A DNA stretch of 64,000 nucleotides. Origin: Lytechinus pictus. Its lineage: Eukaryota; Echinodermata; Echinoidea; Temnopleuroida; Toxopneustidae. This document shows positions 32,711 through 45,291 of the stretch, one piece after another. A program made the translations under genes and the position numbers. Numbering within the stretch: the first letter of the stretch is position 1; the number at the start of each line of letters is the position of its first letter. The stretch is taken from assembly GCF_037042905.1 (NCBI RefSeq), contig NW_026974140.1, forward strand, positions 13,031,001-13,095,000, given 5' to 3'. The notes under the pieces were generated by a model. The model was not told the DNA's origin. It ran no database searches and saw nothing but the letters and a program-made list of their open reading frames with translations.

Positions 32711-35255
32711 TATTTACATAAACATGTCTGAATGATTCTTGAATAAGAGCCTCTATATATAATATTCAGCAAAATGATACAAACAAACTTATAATTGAAT
32801 TGAGTTCGACATGAGATTACAGAAAATAAATGTGTTTTTTACCACTTTCTGGCTGAGATGATATAACTTATCAATGCGATGACAATATACGAGTCGTGTG
32901 ATAACTCCATGATTTATGTCTTAGATGATGTAAGCGTTCAAATGACAGAACAAACTCAATAGATCAGACGATATTGATTTGACTAGGTAAGTTCAGGAGC
33001 AGTCTGCTGGGTTGTAATGGTTGTAATTAGGCCGATACGTTTTTATCTTGAGCTCTGCATGCACTGAATGGGTGATATTATGATTTTGTTTAAAAAAGCA
33101 GTGCGTTGAAGCGTACACACCATCTCATCTCACAACATTACCCTGGTGCAAAATGGCGCGATGACCATTTAACTGTATGGTTTCGGTAGATATATTCGGA
33201 ACATATAGCCTATAGTTCTCTGCTTCGCGGTGCTCTACAATCTTTGGTAGAAACATAATCAGGGAATTGTCAGTTAGTGCATTATTATGGTTCATCTAGA
33301 ATGTCTGCTGGTGAAAACAGCCTTTATTGTTGACGAGGGGAACCAGCTAGAAATGAAATGCATGAGTAAAACCTTTTGGACATTTTTAGGGTTTCATATT
33401 CAGAAAAGGAAAAGTAAGGGTATGAAATTTGATCCCTGCCGAGAGTATATATCCTTGAATACCGCCGTGATAATTATGTCACCAAGGAGCTTCTTGATGT
33501 CACTTGGGAAAAAGTGATATTTGAACACGGACGTAGACAGAATTTTAAAAAAGGGGTGGAAGGAGCTAGGCAAGACGAGAGAGTATAGTTCTGCTTCGAT
33601 AATCATGGCATTTACTGCTTATTATATATACAAACCAACAAAGCTAAGGTCTCAACTGAACCGGTGGTATTTTGCATTAAACCTGTACAAACTGTCAGAA
33701 AATATAATTTGATTGTGATTTTGTTTTGATTGTCAACATCAGCCTTCCCCCTTCCCTCGAGCTTTCTGTTCTTATCATTATGATAGGAAGAAAAAAAATC
33801 TTGTCAGATCATTACCTTGGTTGGTTGATAATGATTTTGGCAAATCAGTCAATAATGATGACTATTAATATTGCCTTTTTCCTAAAGAAATTAGAAATAA
33901 TTTTCGTTGTGGTTTTATTCAACATTGTCTCTTATATTGCCCTTAGCAATCTTGAGAATTTTGGCAAATTTTGATATCTAAGCTTTTGATGTCATGAAGA
34001 AAATATAGAAGGGGCTGAATTTTTGGCGGTTAAAGCGAATGAACCCGAATCTGCCTTTAGTATATCTCAAGTAAAAATTTACAATCAACCAGATTTTCAA
34101 ATTTGCTGAAATAATTATGTTTGGGTGCACTGTCTGAAAGACCTCTTGCAAAAAAGACCATTGGAAAATTCTGCTTCAGATCATTAAGAGTGTGTGAGCA
34201 TATATATAGGCCTATAGTTCTATATAGAAGAACAAGTTCGACTAAGTCTCAGCATTCAAACAAAAAAACCTCGTGTCCACTGTAACCGAATAGAATCTGC
34301 AAAACGAGGGATGAAAACACGACCGACTCAAAATGTCAATATTTGAGTGTTCCTTGGACAAACGAAAGAAAGAAAAAAAAGATTGACTGAATGCGTGCTT
34401 TAAAGAAGCAGCTCAGTACACATAGTCAAACTTGACTCGGAATGGCTCTTATATTATGTGGCAGGAGATGTCGTCCTGCGATTCCTCGAACCTTTGCCTT
34501 CAAAGTTAGACCATAAACTGATCAACTCAATTAAATTGGATTGAAAAGGGAAAGCAAATTAAAGGGTGTGTTCAATTAGCAAGGCAACAATAGTAAAAAC
34601 TGACAAGTTTGCCCCTTGTTGCCCCTTGTTGCAAGTCGGGATCCCGGTCGGGATCAGGAAAACCGTCCTTATAGGGTAATAGAGAGGGCATATGCCTAAC
34701 AATCTTTCCTTCAACATCATTCATTCTATCTAGGCCTATATCTCGTTTCTCTGTATCTAGGACACTGACCTGTAGGCCCTGTATGTGTTTGGGCATTACC
34801 ATTTATTCCCCTTCCAAATAATCCTGTAAACATTGTTTGCGGGGAATAGAAAAAAAATGAAATTGATATTTTCTTCCCGATCGCGTTCTTACGTTTAGCC
34901 CATATTTGCTTTCTTTTCCCTCTAATTTTCTTATTTCTTTACCTGCAGTGATTATTATTGGTCCTTGTTGAATCTTTTTTTAATAATCTTTTCGGATGGA
35001 GGTCAGGGTGTTGTCAGCTAGAGGACATCGGGAAGGGAAAAAGTAAAATCGATAAGTTATGGCTCGTGCAATGTAATATTTTCTTTATAAAGGTCTACAA
35101 TTTTTTTTATTAATTTGATATACTTTCAATATGGCTCGAGCTCGAAGTAATTATGAGAGCATTTAGCGCGCATTTTACTTGACTCTAGAAAATCAAATAA
35201 ATGCTGTTATTTGATATTTTTATTTTTCCAAAAATTGGGCATCGATGACGTTAAG
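32711..35255. other. no gene supported
   Basis: Short unsupported frames only. A GCCCCTTGTT direct duplication lies at about 34612-34631. Confidence 0.5.
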
Positions 35256-35345
35256 ATGGCGCTAGACACTAAAGGCCAAGGCCCTATATAAACAAGGTTG
35301 CGACAACAGGGGTCAAAGGTCAAATTTGAAGGATCTCGAATAGTT
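35255..35345. repeat. diverged paralogue of the 40.1/56.2 kb insertion site (inverted)
   Basis: Positions 35280-35305 are the exact reverse complement of 40091-40116 (26 bp). The match continues past the big element's insertion point as AAGGCC on one side of it. It also shares GAATAGTTCCAA farther along (35338 and the complement near 40050). This therefore looks like an unoccupied relative of the target of the 16 kb element. Confidence 0.65.
35310..35322 (+). promoter_or_regulatory. perfect DR1 nuclear-receptor half-site pair
   Basis: GGGTCA A AGGTCA: two hexamers in direct repeat with one base between, the consensus bound by HNF4/RXR-class receptors. It lies 25 bp after TATATAA and about 250 bp before the candidate exon at 35574. 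Binding is inferred from motif only. Confidence 0.35.
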
Positions 35346-35573
35346 CCAACCGGGCCTTTTTGTCGACTGCTACCATAAGAAATGCGTGCAAAATTTTGAA
35401 TCATTTTTTATATTTATATCGGAAATCGACGTTAGAAATTTATTTTCACACTGCACATCCATATCAATATATTAGCGGCCACCTAAATTTATCAAATTTG
35501 TACAATCTTATATAACAAATCGTGAAATATCGTTGATTTGAAAAATGGCAACCGAGTTCGTCGCAAGCCGCAA

Positions 35574-35682
35574 ATGCTCACTGCTGCTGATAGCGAGCGG
35601 GACGCTGCACTAATTTTCCCCGGAACTGTCGGGCTGGATGTAAGGTTCTGCTGGCCCCCACGGGTCGTTTGGAGAGCGAGAG
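35574..35682 (+). CDS. candidate first coding exon, unidentified
   Basis: An ATG opens MLTAADSERDAALIFPGTVG followed by LDVRFCWPPRVVWRAR and meets a reasonable donor, AG|GTGAGA. The frame is open upstream of the ATG as well. The area is more GC-rich than its surroundings and lies downstream of TATATAA and the DR1 site. An out-of-frame ATG at 35545 would compete. I do not recognise the protein and found no downstream exon, so this may be chance. Confidence 0.2.
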
Positions 35683-35904
35683 GTGAGATGTACCGGAATG
35701 TCATGTGGTGCCATTAAATCCATTAAATACTAGTTCCATGTCCTAAATTCTCATTGTAGATTTTGTGCCGCTGTAAATTTAGCTGAATTTGATTTTTTTT
35801 ACCAGAGCACTCAAAAATATGAATGATTTGAGGCTTTTGAGCATATCTTTAAAAAGACTTTATGCTTGTCTTTAGTTTGAGTTTGACTGAGTGGGCCCTT
35901 AATC

Positions 35905-36010
35905 ATTAATTAATTATTTATTTATTTTTGATTTCTGATATTCAAATAGACCACAGGGCGGCACATATCATCAACTTGGTGGTTTTCCATGTGGCCCTAT
36001 TAACAAAAAA
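35905..36010 (-). mobile_element. LINE 3'-tail fragment
   Basis: TTAATTATTTATTTATTTTT is followed by ACCACAGGGCGGCAC and CATGTGGCCCTATT, the same tail-plus-stem form as 9176-9480. Confidence 0.5.
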
Positions 36011-39000
36011 ATACAGAAAAAATGTTACTAGATCTCTTAATAATACCAAATAGATCTAACGTTAGATCTAGATCTACATGCAGCTGCAGTGAGTTAAACA
36101 TGACAAAATGTAGGCAAAAATGTATGCTAACATATTATAGGAAAGATTATTTGTATCCTTAATTGGGAATTATGTTCATTTAATATTAAAATCAACTATG
36201 ACAATTTGAATCAAACCTGTGAATTTAGATTTTGAAGATGAAACATATATTGCCTATTAATTGATGGAAAGAGAGATAAGTGCTGTGCAGAATGCAGATA
36301 TTCAATTCTACTAACCTTATTTTTAATAAGAACAAAATTAATTTCAAGAATTCAATTTATTTTGGGGGCTTGGGGCCAATGCATTTAAAGTGAATTTACA
36401 ACCAGGACTGTACCAAATAGTGAAGTGCTTTATCCAGTTTAGATCAAAAGAACATAAAAAAAAGAAAGTAAATAAATTCATTTCAATCACCACACAGCAC
36501 AAGGTTTACTAATGATGAGGATAACGTTAGGTTACTTATAGTTATATCATAATTTTTTACATTGGATAAGTGGTCTTGTTAGTTGTCACCAGAATAAGGC
36601 TAGTGCTAGTTTCCCCTTATATTCCTATCGCTACAGAATTTTTCATAGTGTTCTTATTTTTCTACCCTTTATGTCCTGTAAAAACATACCATGGTGTTCT
36701 TTGGATTTTATACCACTTCAATGCCTTACATACATGTACCTCGGTGCTCTAGAGATCAACATGCTTTATTTTATTTTCATATATGATACAGGCCAGTGTT
36801 ATCCTTATAGTTGCCACCGTGATGTAAAACTATTCCGAAGGAAAGTGAAATACCCAAGTAGGCCTAGTACAGTACTAGACCTAAAGCTTTAGTATCTGTA
36901 TTTGGTTGTTTTGCTGAACTGCGTTGGCTTCTCTCACTTAGTAAAGTGTCAGAAATTGTCAAATAAATCCCCAGAAATTGTTATTCCTGTCTAGCCTAGT
37001 ACCAATTTGGCTACAAACTCTTTGTTGTGTACTGGGTGAGTTCAATTCTCACGAGGCATATTCAAACATCATTGACCACCAAGTCTATGATAACCCTAAA
37101 TGCTTTCATGGTGTCAGTACATGGACAAATGAGTTTAGTAATCCACTTGGTTTGCATGTAGCTTCCTTTTTTTTTTAATATTACTTTCATTTCTGCACTG
37201 CCAATACTTTGCACATTTTCTAGACCAAAAATCTTCAATCTCTGTACCATCTCAGATGTTGTTCTGGAAGTTTCCATGGCGAAAAAGAATAATGTAGCAA
37301 AAAACATCCAAGATAGTGTAGTAGGTTTCATGGTCATCTTGTATCTTTCTTGGGCAAATGTTGGTCCTGAAAAGGACCACCCAATCTTGACGTTTCAACA
37401 AGTGTGTTCTTGTCGTCCTACTCATGCCTTGTGTACTGGAAGCCCTCTCGCTCAGACAGCAAGTTTTGTATGTGCTAGTCCTTACGTGGAGCCACACTTA
37501 GAACAAGTTTCAATCGGTCTGTGCCTGCAGACTAAACTAATGTTGCCATGGCACCTCCTCACCCATCCAATGCCATATAAAGTTCATACTGGCATTAAAA
37601 TGTATTTGCATAATAAAACAACCTCTTTACAACTATCTAAATTAACGCATGATCCAACTATATTATCGGTACATGTCCACTAAATATGAAATAAAAGAAA
37701 CAAGAGATAGAGAGTGAGAGATTGACCCTCATTTTATGCTGTTGCCACCAATGAAAGTTCTTAATTTAAATTTGGAACTTCATGAGAGTCGAACTCATCC
37801 AACATTGCACAAAATGCGGTCAGAAGACAGACAGAATGATACATGATGCAAGATTTAAAGGAGAACATTTCAAGGAAATAAGAAAGATTGATTGCACAAT
37901 GTAGCCCTACATGTATGTAATATAATCACATCTTATTACAATCATGATAGAAATCAAACAATCATACTTACACAGCTTACGGGCTTATCCAGTAGTTCCT
38001 CTCATCCAAAACAGATCAATTGGCAGCAATTAGGGCCTATTTTATTGTCCACAATCAAATTGAAAAAAAAAATCTATATTTAGATCTAACTTAGATAAGT
38101 TTGGTGCATCAATGAATATCTTGTCAACTAAGCACGTATTATTATTGGCTTTTGTAATTACTTAGTTATCACACCATACATATCAACAGAGTAGAGGTCT
38201 ATGTATGCTAAATTAGGCCTTTAAAGTTTCTTTGAAAAACTACAAAGAATTGATTTTAACTCCAAACCATTTAAAATTTCTTGGCCTAGTCGAAGAAATT
38301 TTTGGTCTAGATACCCAACCTGTCCGGACATGCAACTAGTGGTATGATAGGGGCACTTGTCCAATACTACAAGGTTGTCATAACATCCATGTGGTCTAAC
38401 ACCACTTTAAAAAATGCAGTGCTAAGCTAACACCACTTTTATCACATGGTTGTGATAACCTTGTCTGCAGTTAGTAACCTGTGTGGTGAACAAGATTGTC
38501 AACAAGATTTTCAATTTTTCTCTTGATCTAGACTGGATGAATACTTGATATTTTGGAACAGTAAATTTTGACCATACAGTGAATTCATCATCATAAAAAA
38601 TTGCCTTGGCACAAAACTTAATTGAATTCTTTAAATTTATTATTTTTTTCTAATTAAAAAGAGATTAAAAAGAGTCTGTGGAGATGAAGATCTGCATCAG
38701 TCACAGAGGGCCTCACAAAATATGCTCAAAATTAAAAGTTTTTGAGCGCTCTTATAAATAAAAAAGATTTCTAAGTCTAGAACGAAAAAAAATATCTGAA
38801 TGGATCTGTATTTTGAGTGTGCAATGTACATTAATGTTGCATAGACTCAAGACAGAAAGAGTGGTTGGAGTGCAAGAGGATGGGGTGCTTCCACTCTTCC
38901 CGCAATTCGAGAAATTTTTACTTTTTCCAGGAAAGGTTCCAGAAATGAAAAAAATTCCAGGAAATTTCAGGGAAAAGCAAAATTAAAAATTGTAATGTAG

Positions 39001-40104
39001 AAATGCAGAAGTGTGCCCCCCCTTTGAACGTGAAGTCCCTTTTATTTTTGCATGTCAATTTTTTCCTCAGGAAAATGTGCCTCCCGTTTTCAAAAATCCT
39101 GGATCCACCCATGATTACAATTAAATGACAATTTACCGTAGCCTATTCAAGTAATATTTTAGTTTTTACAAAGATTTAGATCCAACATTAGATCTTCCTC
39201 CGGATCCAGACATAGGCTCCGTCGTCGGAGCTCAAACTTTTCTGCGCTCATCATTTCGTAATTTTGTTCCCATTTTTCAAGAGGACATGATGAAGAAAAA
39301 ATGTTTAATTCCTTGATTTTGGTCACTTCTTGGACCAAATTTAGGCTCACTGTATTAATTATTATTGCCAGATTTTCATTAAATTAAAAATCAAAATGGA
39401 AAATTCCAAGAATTGTCTATGATTTTCAGAAAATTTGGGATTCATTTTCAGGAAATTTGTTTTGGATCTGTGGAACATCAATGAGGGGTTTGGTGTCCGG
39501 ACACTGAAAAATGCATTTGTAGAAGTTTAGGCTTGCTGTTGTTTATCTCACTTGTTTTTTTTTAATTTTATCTCACTTCTCAGCAAAATAAAGCAAAAAA
39601 TATAGCTTGAATAATGCTTATCACCATCATTATTTGTTCTTTATGATATTTTCTTACATTCTGTGCTAAAAAAAAATCGAAGACATTGCTTGTATTTTTT
39701 GTAAACTTTGCAAAATTAAAGGAGATGTCGTGAGTCCGGACACCCAACCCGTCAGGAAACACAACCACAGCGTATATCGGGCTGCTGAGCCAGCCGCACT
39801 GCCGGCTACGGTTGCCAGTCCCATACCGTATCTTTACTGTCACGTTTACGCCTTGGAACTATTAAAAATTAGTAAAAAAGCATGTTAAAATTCAAAATTA
39901 TTGCAAACCAATCATATCAAAATGAAGCACATAAAATTCTCTTTAAAAACTATCATTTTTTTTTTCTTAATAACAATTGTTATTACCTGAAATTTGCTGT
40001 CGAAAAATCTCCCCCATTGACTTTGTACACAAACTTCGGTGAATTTGGAACTATTCAAAAGCTCCATGAGCAAATGACGGCAACTTCCGGTGTCGCAACC
40101 TTGT
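36011..40104. other. no gene supported; decayed MITE piece near 39.0-39.1 kb
   Basis: At about 39000-39115 GTGCCCCCCCTTTGAACG and AAAATCCTGGATCCACCC match the right half of 4448-4710. GTCCGGACA recurs at about 38327, 39495 and 39732. A 135-codon open frame at 37276-37683 has no recognisable content. The stretch 39700-40104 is CG-richer with CTTCCGGTGTCGCAACC and may once have been the upstream promoter of MCTS1. Confidence 0.45.
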
Positions 40105-40116
40105 TTATATAGGGCC
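40105..40116. repeat. left target-site duplication of the 16 kb element
   Basis: TTATATAGGGCC, repeated in the same orientation at 56236-56247. Ancestral context supports it: left flank plus right flank reproduces the site preserved (inverted) at 35.28 kb. Confidence 0.7.
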
Positions 40117-40127
40117 GGAGTAGAGTC

Positions 40128-40266
40128 AGCCAACAATAAGCTAGCCAACAGCAAGCCAGCCAACAGTTCCAGCCAACAATATCGCGATGTAAGATAGATC
40201 AGATACAGGATTTTGCGCAGGAAGAGAAGCGTGCATTCTGGTACAAATCAAACATACGGGGTCAGG
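40128..40266 (+). repeat. left terminal inverted repeat
   Basis: Begins AGCCAACAATAAGCTAGCCA, has four AGCCAACA units at 12-15 bp steps, then AATATCGCGATGTAAGATAG, and ends CGGGGTCAGG next to the first satellite monomer. It matches the reverse complement of 56083-56221 with scattered mismatches. Confidence 0.85.
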
Positions 40267-43225
40267 TGGGGTTTCCCTTCTTTCAATTTGTAAAGAAAAA
40301 CAACGGGCTAGTGCTTAAATTTTAGTAGCCCACACCCCTATATACTCTATGTGTTTTCGTATATTGAGGAGTAAATTTCAACTAAAAGTCCTCTTTATAA
40401 AATACAATTGGAAGATTGCTCCTGAAATTTATTTTGGGTGTGTGTAGGGGGGTTTCCCTTCTTTCAATTTGTAAAGAAAAACAACTGGCTAGTGCTTTAA
40501 TTTTAGTAGCCCACACCCCTATATACTCTATGTGTTTTCGTATATTGAGGAGTAAATTTTAACTAAAAGTCCTCTTTATAAAATACAATTGGAAGATTGC
40601 TCCTGAAATTTATTTTGGGTGTGTGTAGGGGGGTTTCCCTTCTTTCAATTTGTAAAGAAAAACAACTAGCTAGTGCTTTAATTTTAGTAGCCCACACCCC
40701 TATATACTCTATGTGTTTTCGTATATTGAGGAGTAAATTTCAACTAAAAGTCCTCTTTATAAAATACAATTGGAAGATTGCTCCTGAAATATATTTTGGG
40801 TGTGTGTAGGGGGGTTTCCCTTCTTTCGATTTGTAAAGAAAAACAACGGGCTAGTGCTTTAATTTTAGTAGCCCACACCCCTATATACTCTATGTGTTTT
40901 CGTATATTGAGGAGTAAATTTCAACTAAAAGTCCTCTTTATAAAATACAATTGGAAGATTGCTCCTGAAATATATTTTGGGTGTGTGGAGGGGGGTTTCC
41001 TTTCTTTCAATTCGTAAAGAAAAACAAGGGGCTAGTGCCTTCGTTTTAGTAGCCCACACTCATATACATTCCTATATATGCCACATTTTTATATATATTG
41101 AGGAGTAAATTTCAACTAAAAGCCCTCTTTATAAAATACAATTGGAAGATTGCTCCTGAAATATATTTTGGGTGTGTGTAGGAGGGTTTCCCTTCTTTCA
41201 ATTTGTAAAGAAAAACAAGGGGCTTGTGCCTTCGATTTAGTAGCCCACACTCATATACACTCCTATATATTCCACGTTTTTATATATATTGAGGAGTAAA
41301 TTTGAACTAAAAGTCCTCTTTATAAAATACAATTGGAAGATTGCTCCTGAAATTTATTTTGGGTGTGTGTAAGGGGGTTTCCCTTCTTTTAATTTGTAAA
41401 GAAAAACAACGGGCTAGTGCTTTAATTTTAGTAGCCCACACCCCTATATACTCTGTGTGTTTTCGTATATTGAGGAGTAAATTTCAACTAAAAGTCCTCT
41501 TTATAAAATACAATTGGAAGATTGCTCCTGAAATATATTTTGGGTGTGTGGAGGGGGGTTTCCCTTCTTTCAATTTGTAAAGAAAAACAAGGGGCTTGTG
41601 CCTTCGTTTTAGTAGCCCACACTCATATACACTCCTATATATTCCTCGTTTTTATATATATTGAGGAGTAAATTTGACTAAAATTCCTCTTTATAAAATA
41701 CAATTGGAAGATTGCTCCTGAAATATATTTTGGGTGTGTGTAGGGGGGTTTCCCTTCTTTCAATTTGTAAAGAAAAACAAGGGGCTAGTGCTTTAGTTTT
41801 AGTAGCCCACACCTCTATATACTCTAGGTTTTTTCGTATATTGAGGAGTAAATTTGAACTAAAAGTCCTCTTTATAAAATACAATTGGAAGATTGCTCCT
41901 GAAATATATTTTGGGTGTGTGGAGGGGGGTTTCCCTTCTTTCAATTTGTAAAGAAAAACAACGGGCTAGTGCCTTAGTTTTTGTAGCCCACACTCATATA
42001 CATTCCTATATATTCCACGTTTTTATATATATTGAGGAGTAAATTTGAACTAAAAGTCCTCTTTATAAAATACAATTGGAAAATTGCTCCTGAAATATAT
42101 TTTGGGTGTGTGGAGGGGGGTTTCCCTTCTTTCAATTTGTAAAGAAAAACAACGTGCTAGTGCTTTAGTTTTAGTAGCCCTTACCCCTATATACTCTATG
42201 TTTTTTCGTGTATTGAGGAGTAAATTTGAACTAAAAGTCCTCTTTATAAAATACAATTGGAAGATTGCTCCTGAAATATATTTTGGTGTGTGGAGGGGGG
42301 TTTCCTTTCTTTCAATTCGTAAAGAAAAACAAGGGGCTAGTGCCTTCGTTTTAGTAGCCCACACTCATATACATTCCTATATATGCCACATTTTTATATA
42401 TATTGAGGAGTAAATTTCAACTAAAAGCCCTCTTTATAAAATACAATTTGAAGATTGCTCCTGAAATATATTTTGGGTGTGTGTAGGGGGGTTTCCCTTC
42501 TTTCAATTTGTAAAGAAAAACAACGGGCTAGTGCTTTAATTTTAGTAGCCCACACCCCTATATACTCTATGTTTTTTCGTATATTGAGGAGTAAATTTCA
42601 ACAAAAAGTCCTCTTTATAAAATACAATTGAAAATTGCTCCTGAAATATATTTTGGGTGTGTGTAGGGGGATTTCCCTTCTTTCAATTTGTAAGAAAAAC
42701 AACGGGCTAGTGCTTTAGTTTTAGTAGCCCACACCCCTATATACTCTATGTTTTTTCGTATATTGAGGAGTAAATTTCAACTAAAAGTCCTCTTTATTAA
42801 ATACAATTGGAAGATTGCTCCTGAAATATATTTTGGGTGTGTGGAGGGGGGTTTCCCTTCTTTCAATTTGTAAAGAAAAACAACGGGTTAGTGCCTTAGT
42901 TTTTTTAGCCCACACTCATATACATTCCTATATATTCCACGTTTTTATATATATTGAGGAGTAAATTTGAACTAAAAGTCCTCTTTATAAAATACAATTG
43001 GAAGATTGCTCCTGAAATATATTTTGGGTTTGTGGAGGGGGGGGGGGGGGGTTAATATCTCTCAATTTGTAAACAAAAAGAAAGGGCTAGTACTTTAGTT
43101 TTAGTAGCCCACACTTCTATATACTCCAGTTTTAAGAATATTGAGGAGTATGTAAAAAAAAAAGTTCCTGATAAATGAAGAAAGCTATCGTATTTTTGAA
43201 GGGGGTGACCCTTTTTATTCAATTT
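40267..43225 (+). repeat. left 181 bp tandem array, about 16 diverged copies
   Basis: The monomer runs from GGGTTTCCCTTCTTTCAATT through AGTAGCCCACACCCCTATAT and GAGGAGTAAATTTCAACTAA to GGAAGATTGCTCCTGAAATA. Two subtypes alternate: one with CCCCTATATACTCTATG (181 bp) and one with TCATATACATTCCTATATAT plus a CACGTTTTTATATATATT block (several bases longer). Divergence rises towards the centre. Frames in the monomers are not coding: the 181 bp period shifts frame at every copy. Confidence 0.9.
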
Positions 43226-43290
43226 TACAGTGCGTATCAATAAAAACGGGACAGTTATGAAACGTCTATCAAAATACCCTTTTGAATTAT

Positions 43291-43907
43291 TGTTATGTGA
43301 TGATAAGATATATCTCACATATTCAATAATATATCAATACATAATCAATACTTAATCAATGCTTCTACAGAAAGTATAACAGGAAACTTCTACCAATTCC
43401 AACTTTCTTAAGAAAGTATTACTCATCCATCTTTCAGCTAAACTTCTGACCACACACATTTTATGGGTTTGTTATTCACATTTCATGTTCTCCCTATAAG
43501 GTCAACTCCCCCAATTCAGAGTAAAGTTATGACGCACAGATTGTTTTGGTCAAGCGTCCAAGGTTGACCAACACCTGTTTGGTTGTAAAGAGTCTAGACC
43601 AGACCAATATAAAAGGGGTTCACTTCTGAACCCAAAGGAGAATGCAGATTGGTTTACAGATTACTTTAGAGATTGTTCCAGCATACAGACAGCTACAGAA
43701 GAGTTTATATTTTATACTGCAGAATTTATATTATCTTCATCTTTAGAGTATAGTCACCATCAGACTTACTCATGTATTTGTCATCATCAGCTTATTTATA
43801 ATCTTCAATAAATGTATATATGAACTGTACAGGCTTTGTATTGCTTCGTCTCATTTATAAGTCTGGTTGAAAGTTAAAAAGCGCAATCGATCCAACCCAA
43901 CACAACA
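43291..43907 (+). mobile_element. solo LTR, 617 bp, 4 bp TSD
   Basis: Starts TGTTATGTGATG and ends AACCCAACACAACA, short inverted TG...CA ends, bracketed by TTAT (43287-43290, 43908-43911). The right arm of the host element has the uninterrupted sequence, so the boundaries are fixed by comparison. It has a CCAATATAAAAGGGG TATA box and an AATAAA signal near 43808. No internal retrotransposon region remains. Confidence 0.85.
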
Positions 43908-44247
43908 TTATGATGTCTATATTTTGATGTTCATAGATGCTCTGAAATCTTATCGATCAAATTCAAAATGTTTTTTTTTTTTTTTTGTTCATGCTTGAGT
44001 GCACACGAGATGGTTTTGTCGGGGGTTCAAATATAGGATTGCGCTAAGTGGTAGGAAATGAAGTGTATGGTTATAAGACTTCTTGCCAATCAGCAGATTA
44101 TTTTTGCCATAGTTTTCAGATTTTGGTCGCAAATGTCACGTACAAAGCTGTATATTTACTTTACGTTTTCATTTCAATAAATTATTTTTTTAGCAATGAA
44201 TATTCTTTCATACTAACATTTTTTGTCAACCAAGAATGACCCAATTT

Positions 44248-44713
44248 GTAATTAGGAATTTGAGAGCTTGTAATCAATTCAAACCATTTTATTTTATGCA
44301 ACAAGCAGATAAATCCTTTTCTGTTAGAATTGATAATTTAATATCCTATCTAACACACAATTATAATGATTTGAATAAAGTACAGCAAATTCACCCTATT
44401 AACAACTAACAATTAACAATTAGGGGTTTGGTAAATGATAACATCTGTTCTCGTTGTGAAGTAGAGGAAGATATTCATCACGCTTTCATTTCTTGTGATT
44501 TGAACAAACCATTCTTTGAATTTTTGAAAAAAATAATCCAGCAAATATTTCATAAAGATTTAGAAATCAATCATTAAAATTTTGTTTAAACACGAAGTAG
44601 ACGAAAAATTAGTTTTACTTCTGACTATCGCACTTTGGTGCATTCACAAAGTCATCGTTTTAAGAAACATGAGTGGAAACGAAAAGAAAGGCAATCCCAG
44701 AAGGAAAAACCAG
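44248..44713 (+). pseudogene. C-terminal fragment of a LINE ORF2 (zf-RVT-like)
   Basis: From GTA at 44248 the frame reads VIRNLRACNQFKPFYFMQQA, passes one stop, then GLVNDNICSRCEVEEDIHHA and FISCDLNKPFFEFL. The CxxC..E..HHxFxxC pattern is the zinc-binding domain at the end of L1-like LINE ORF2. After the stop at 44575 the next segment in another frame, LLLTIALWCIHKVIV, also fits. It fills the centre of the nested element. Confidence 0.6.
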
Positions 44714-45291
44714 TAAGGCTGGACCAGTTACACCAGTAAAATTTAATTGGTAACTCTGGAAATTGGAACAAAATATACTGGTCTGCTATAAGCTGGACCA
44801 GTAATTTTTTGATGGTCAAATTTAACTGGACCAGTATAATTTTAACTGGACCAGTAACAAATATACTGGTCAAACTAACTGGACCAGTAATAATTTTACT
44901 GGTCCAATTGAACTGGACCAGTACAAATTGTGGTGGACCAGTAATTTTACTGGTCAAATTATACTGGACCAGTACAATTTTTGCTGGACCAGTAATAATT
45001 TTACTGGTCAAATTAAACTGGACCAGTACAATTTTTGCTGGACCAGTAATAATTTTACTGGTCAAATTAAACTGGGCCAGCACAATTTTTGCTGGACCAG
45101 TAATAATTTTACTGGTCAAATTAAACTGGACCAGTACAATTTTTGCTGGACCAGTAATAATTTTACTGGTCAAATTAAACTGGACCAGTACAATTTTTGC
45201 TGGACCAGTAATAATTTTACTGGTCAAATTAAACTGGGCCAGTACAATTTTTGCTGGACCAGTAATAATTTTACTGGTCAAATTAAACTGG
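44714..45291. repeat. 54 bp minisatellite of CTGGACCAGT units
   Basis: Six near-identical 54 bp units (about 44965-45285), each holding ACTGGACCAGT twice and ACTGGTC once, preceded by degenerate units. ACTGGACCAGT is palindromic, so the array can form many hairpins. Since 54 is a multiple of three, stretches of 150-210 codons stay open in two plus frames and one minus frame. They encode simple 18-residue repeats and are not credible genes. Confidence 0.9.

Noticed and set aside
30236..33974. Several 60-80 codon frames on both strands
   Set aside because: Length expected by chance in AT-rich DNA, with no conserved residues or splice context.
37276..37683. 135-codon plus-strand frame, with overlapping minus-strand frames
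   Set aside because: No recognisable motif, no splice or promoter context, and both strands open equally.
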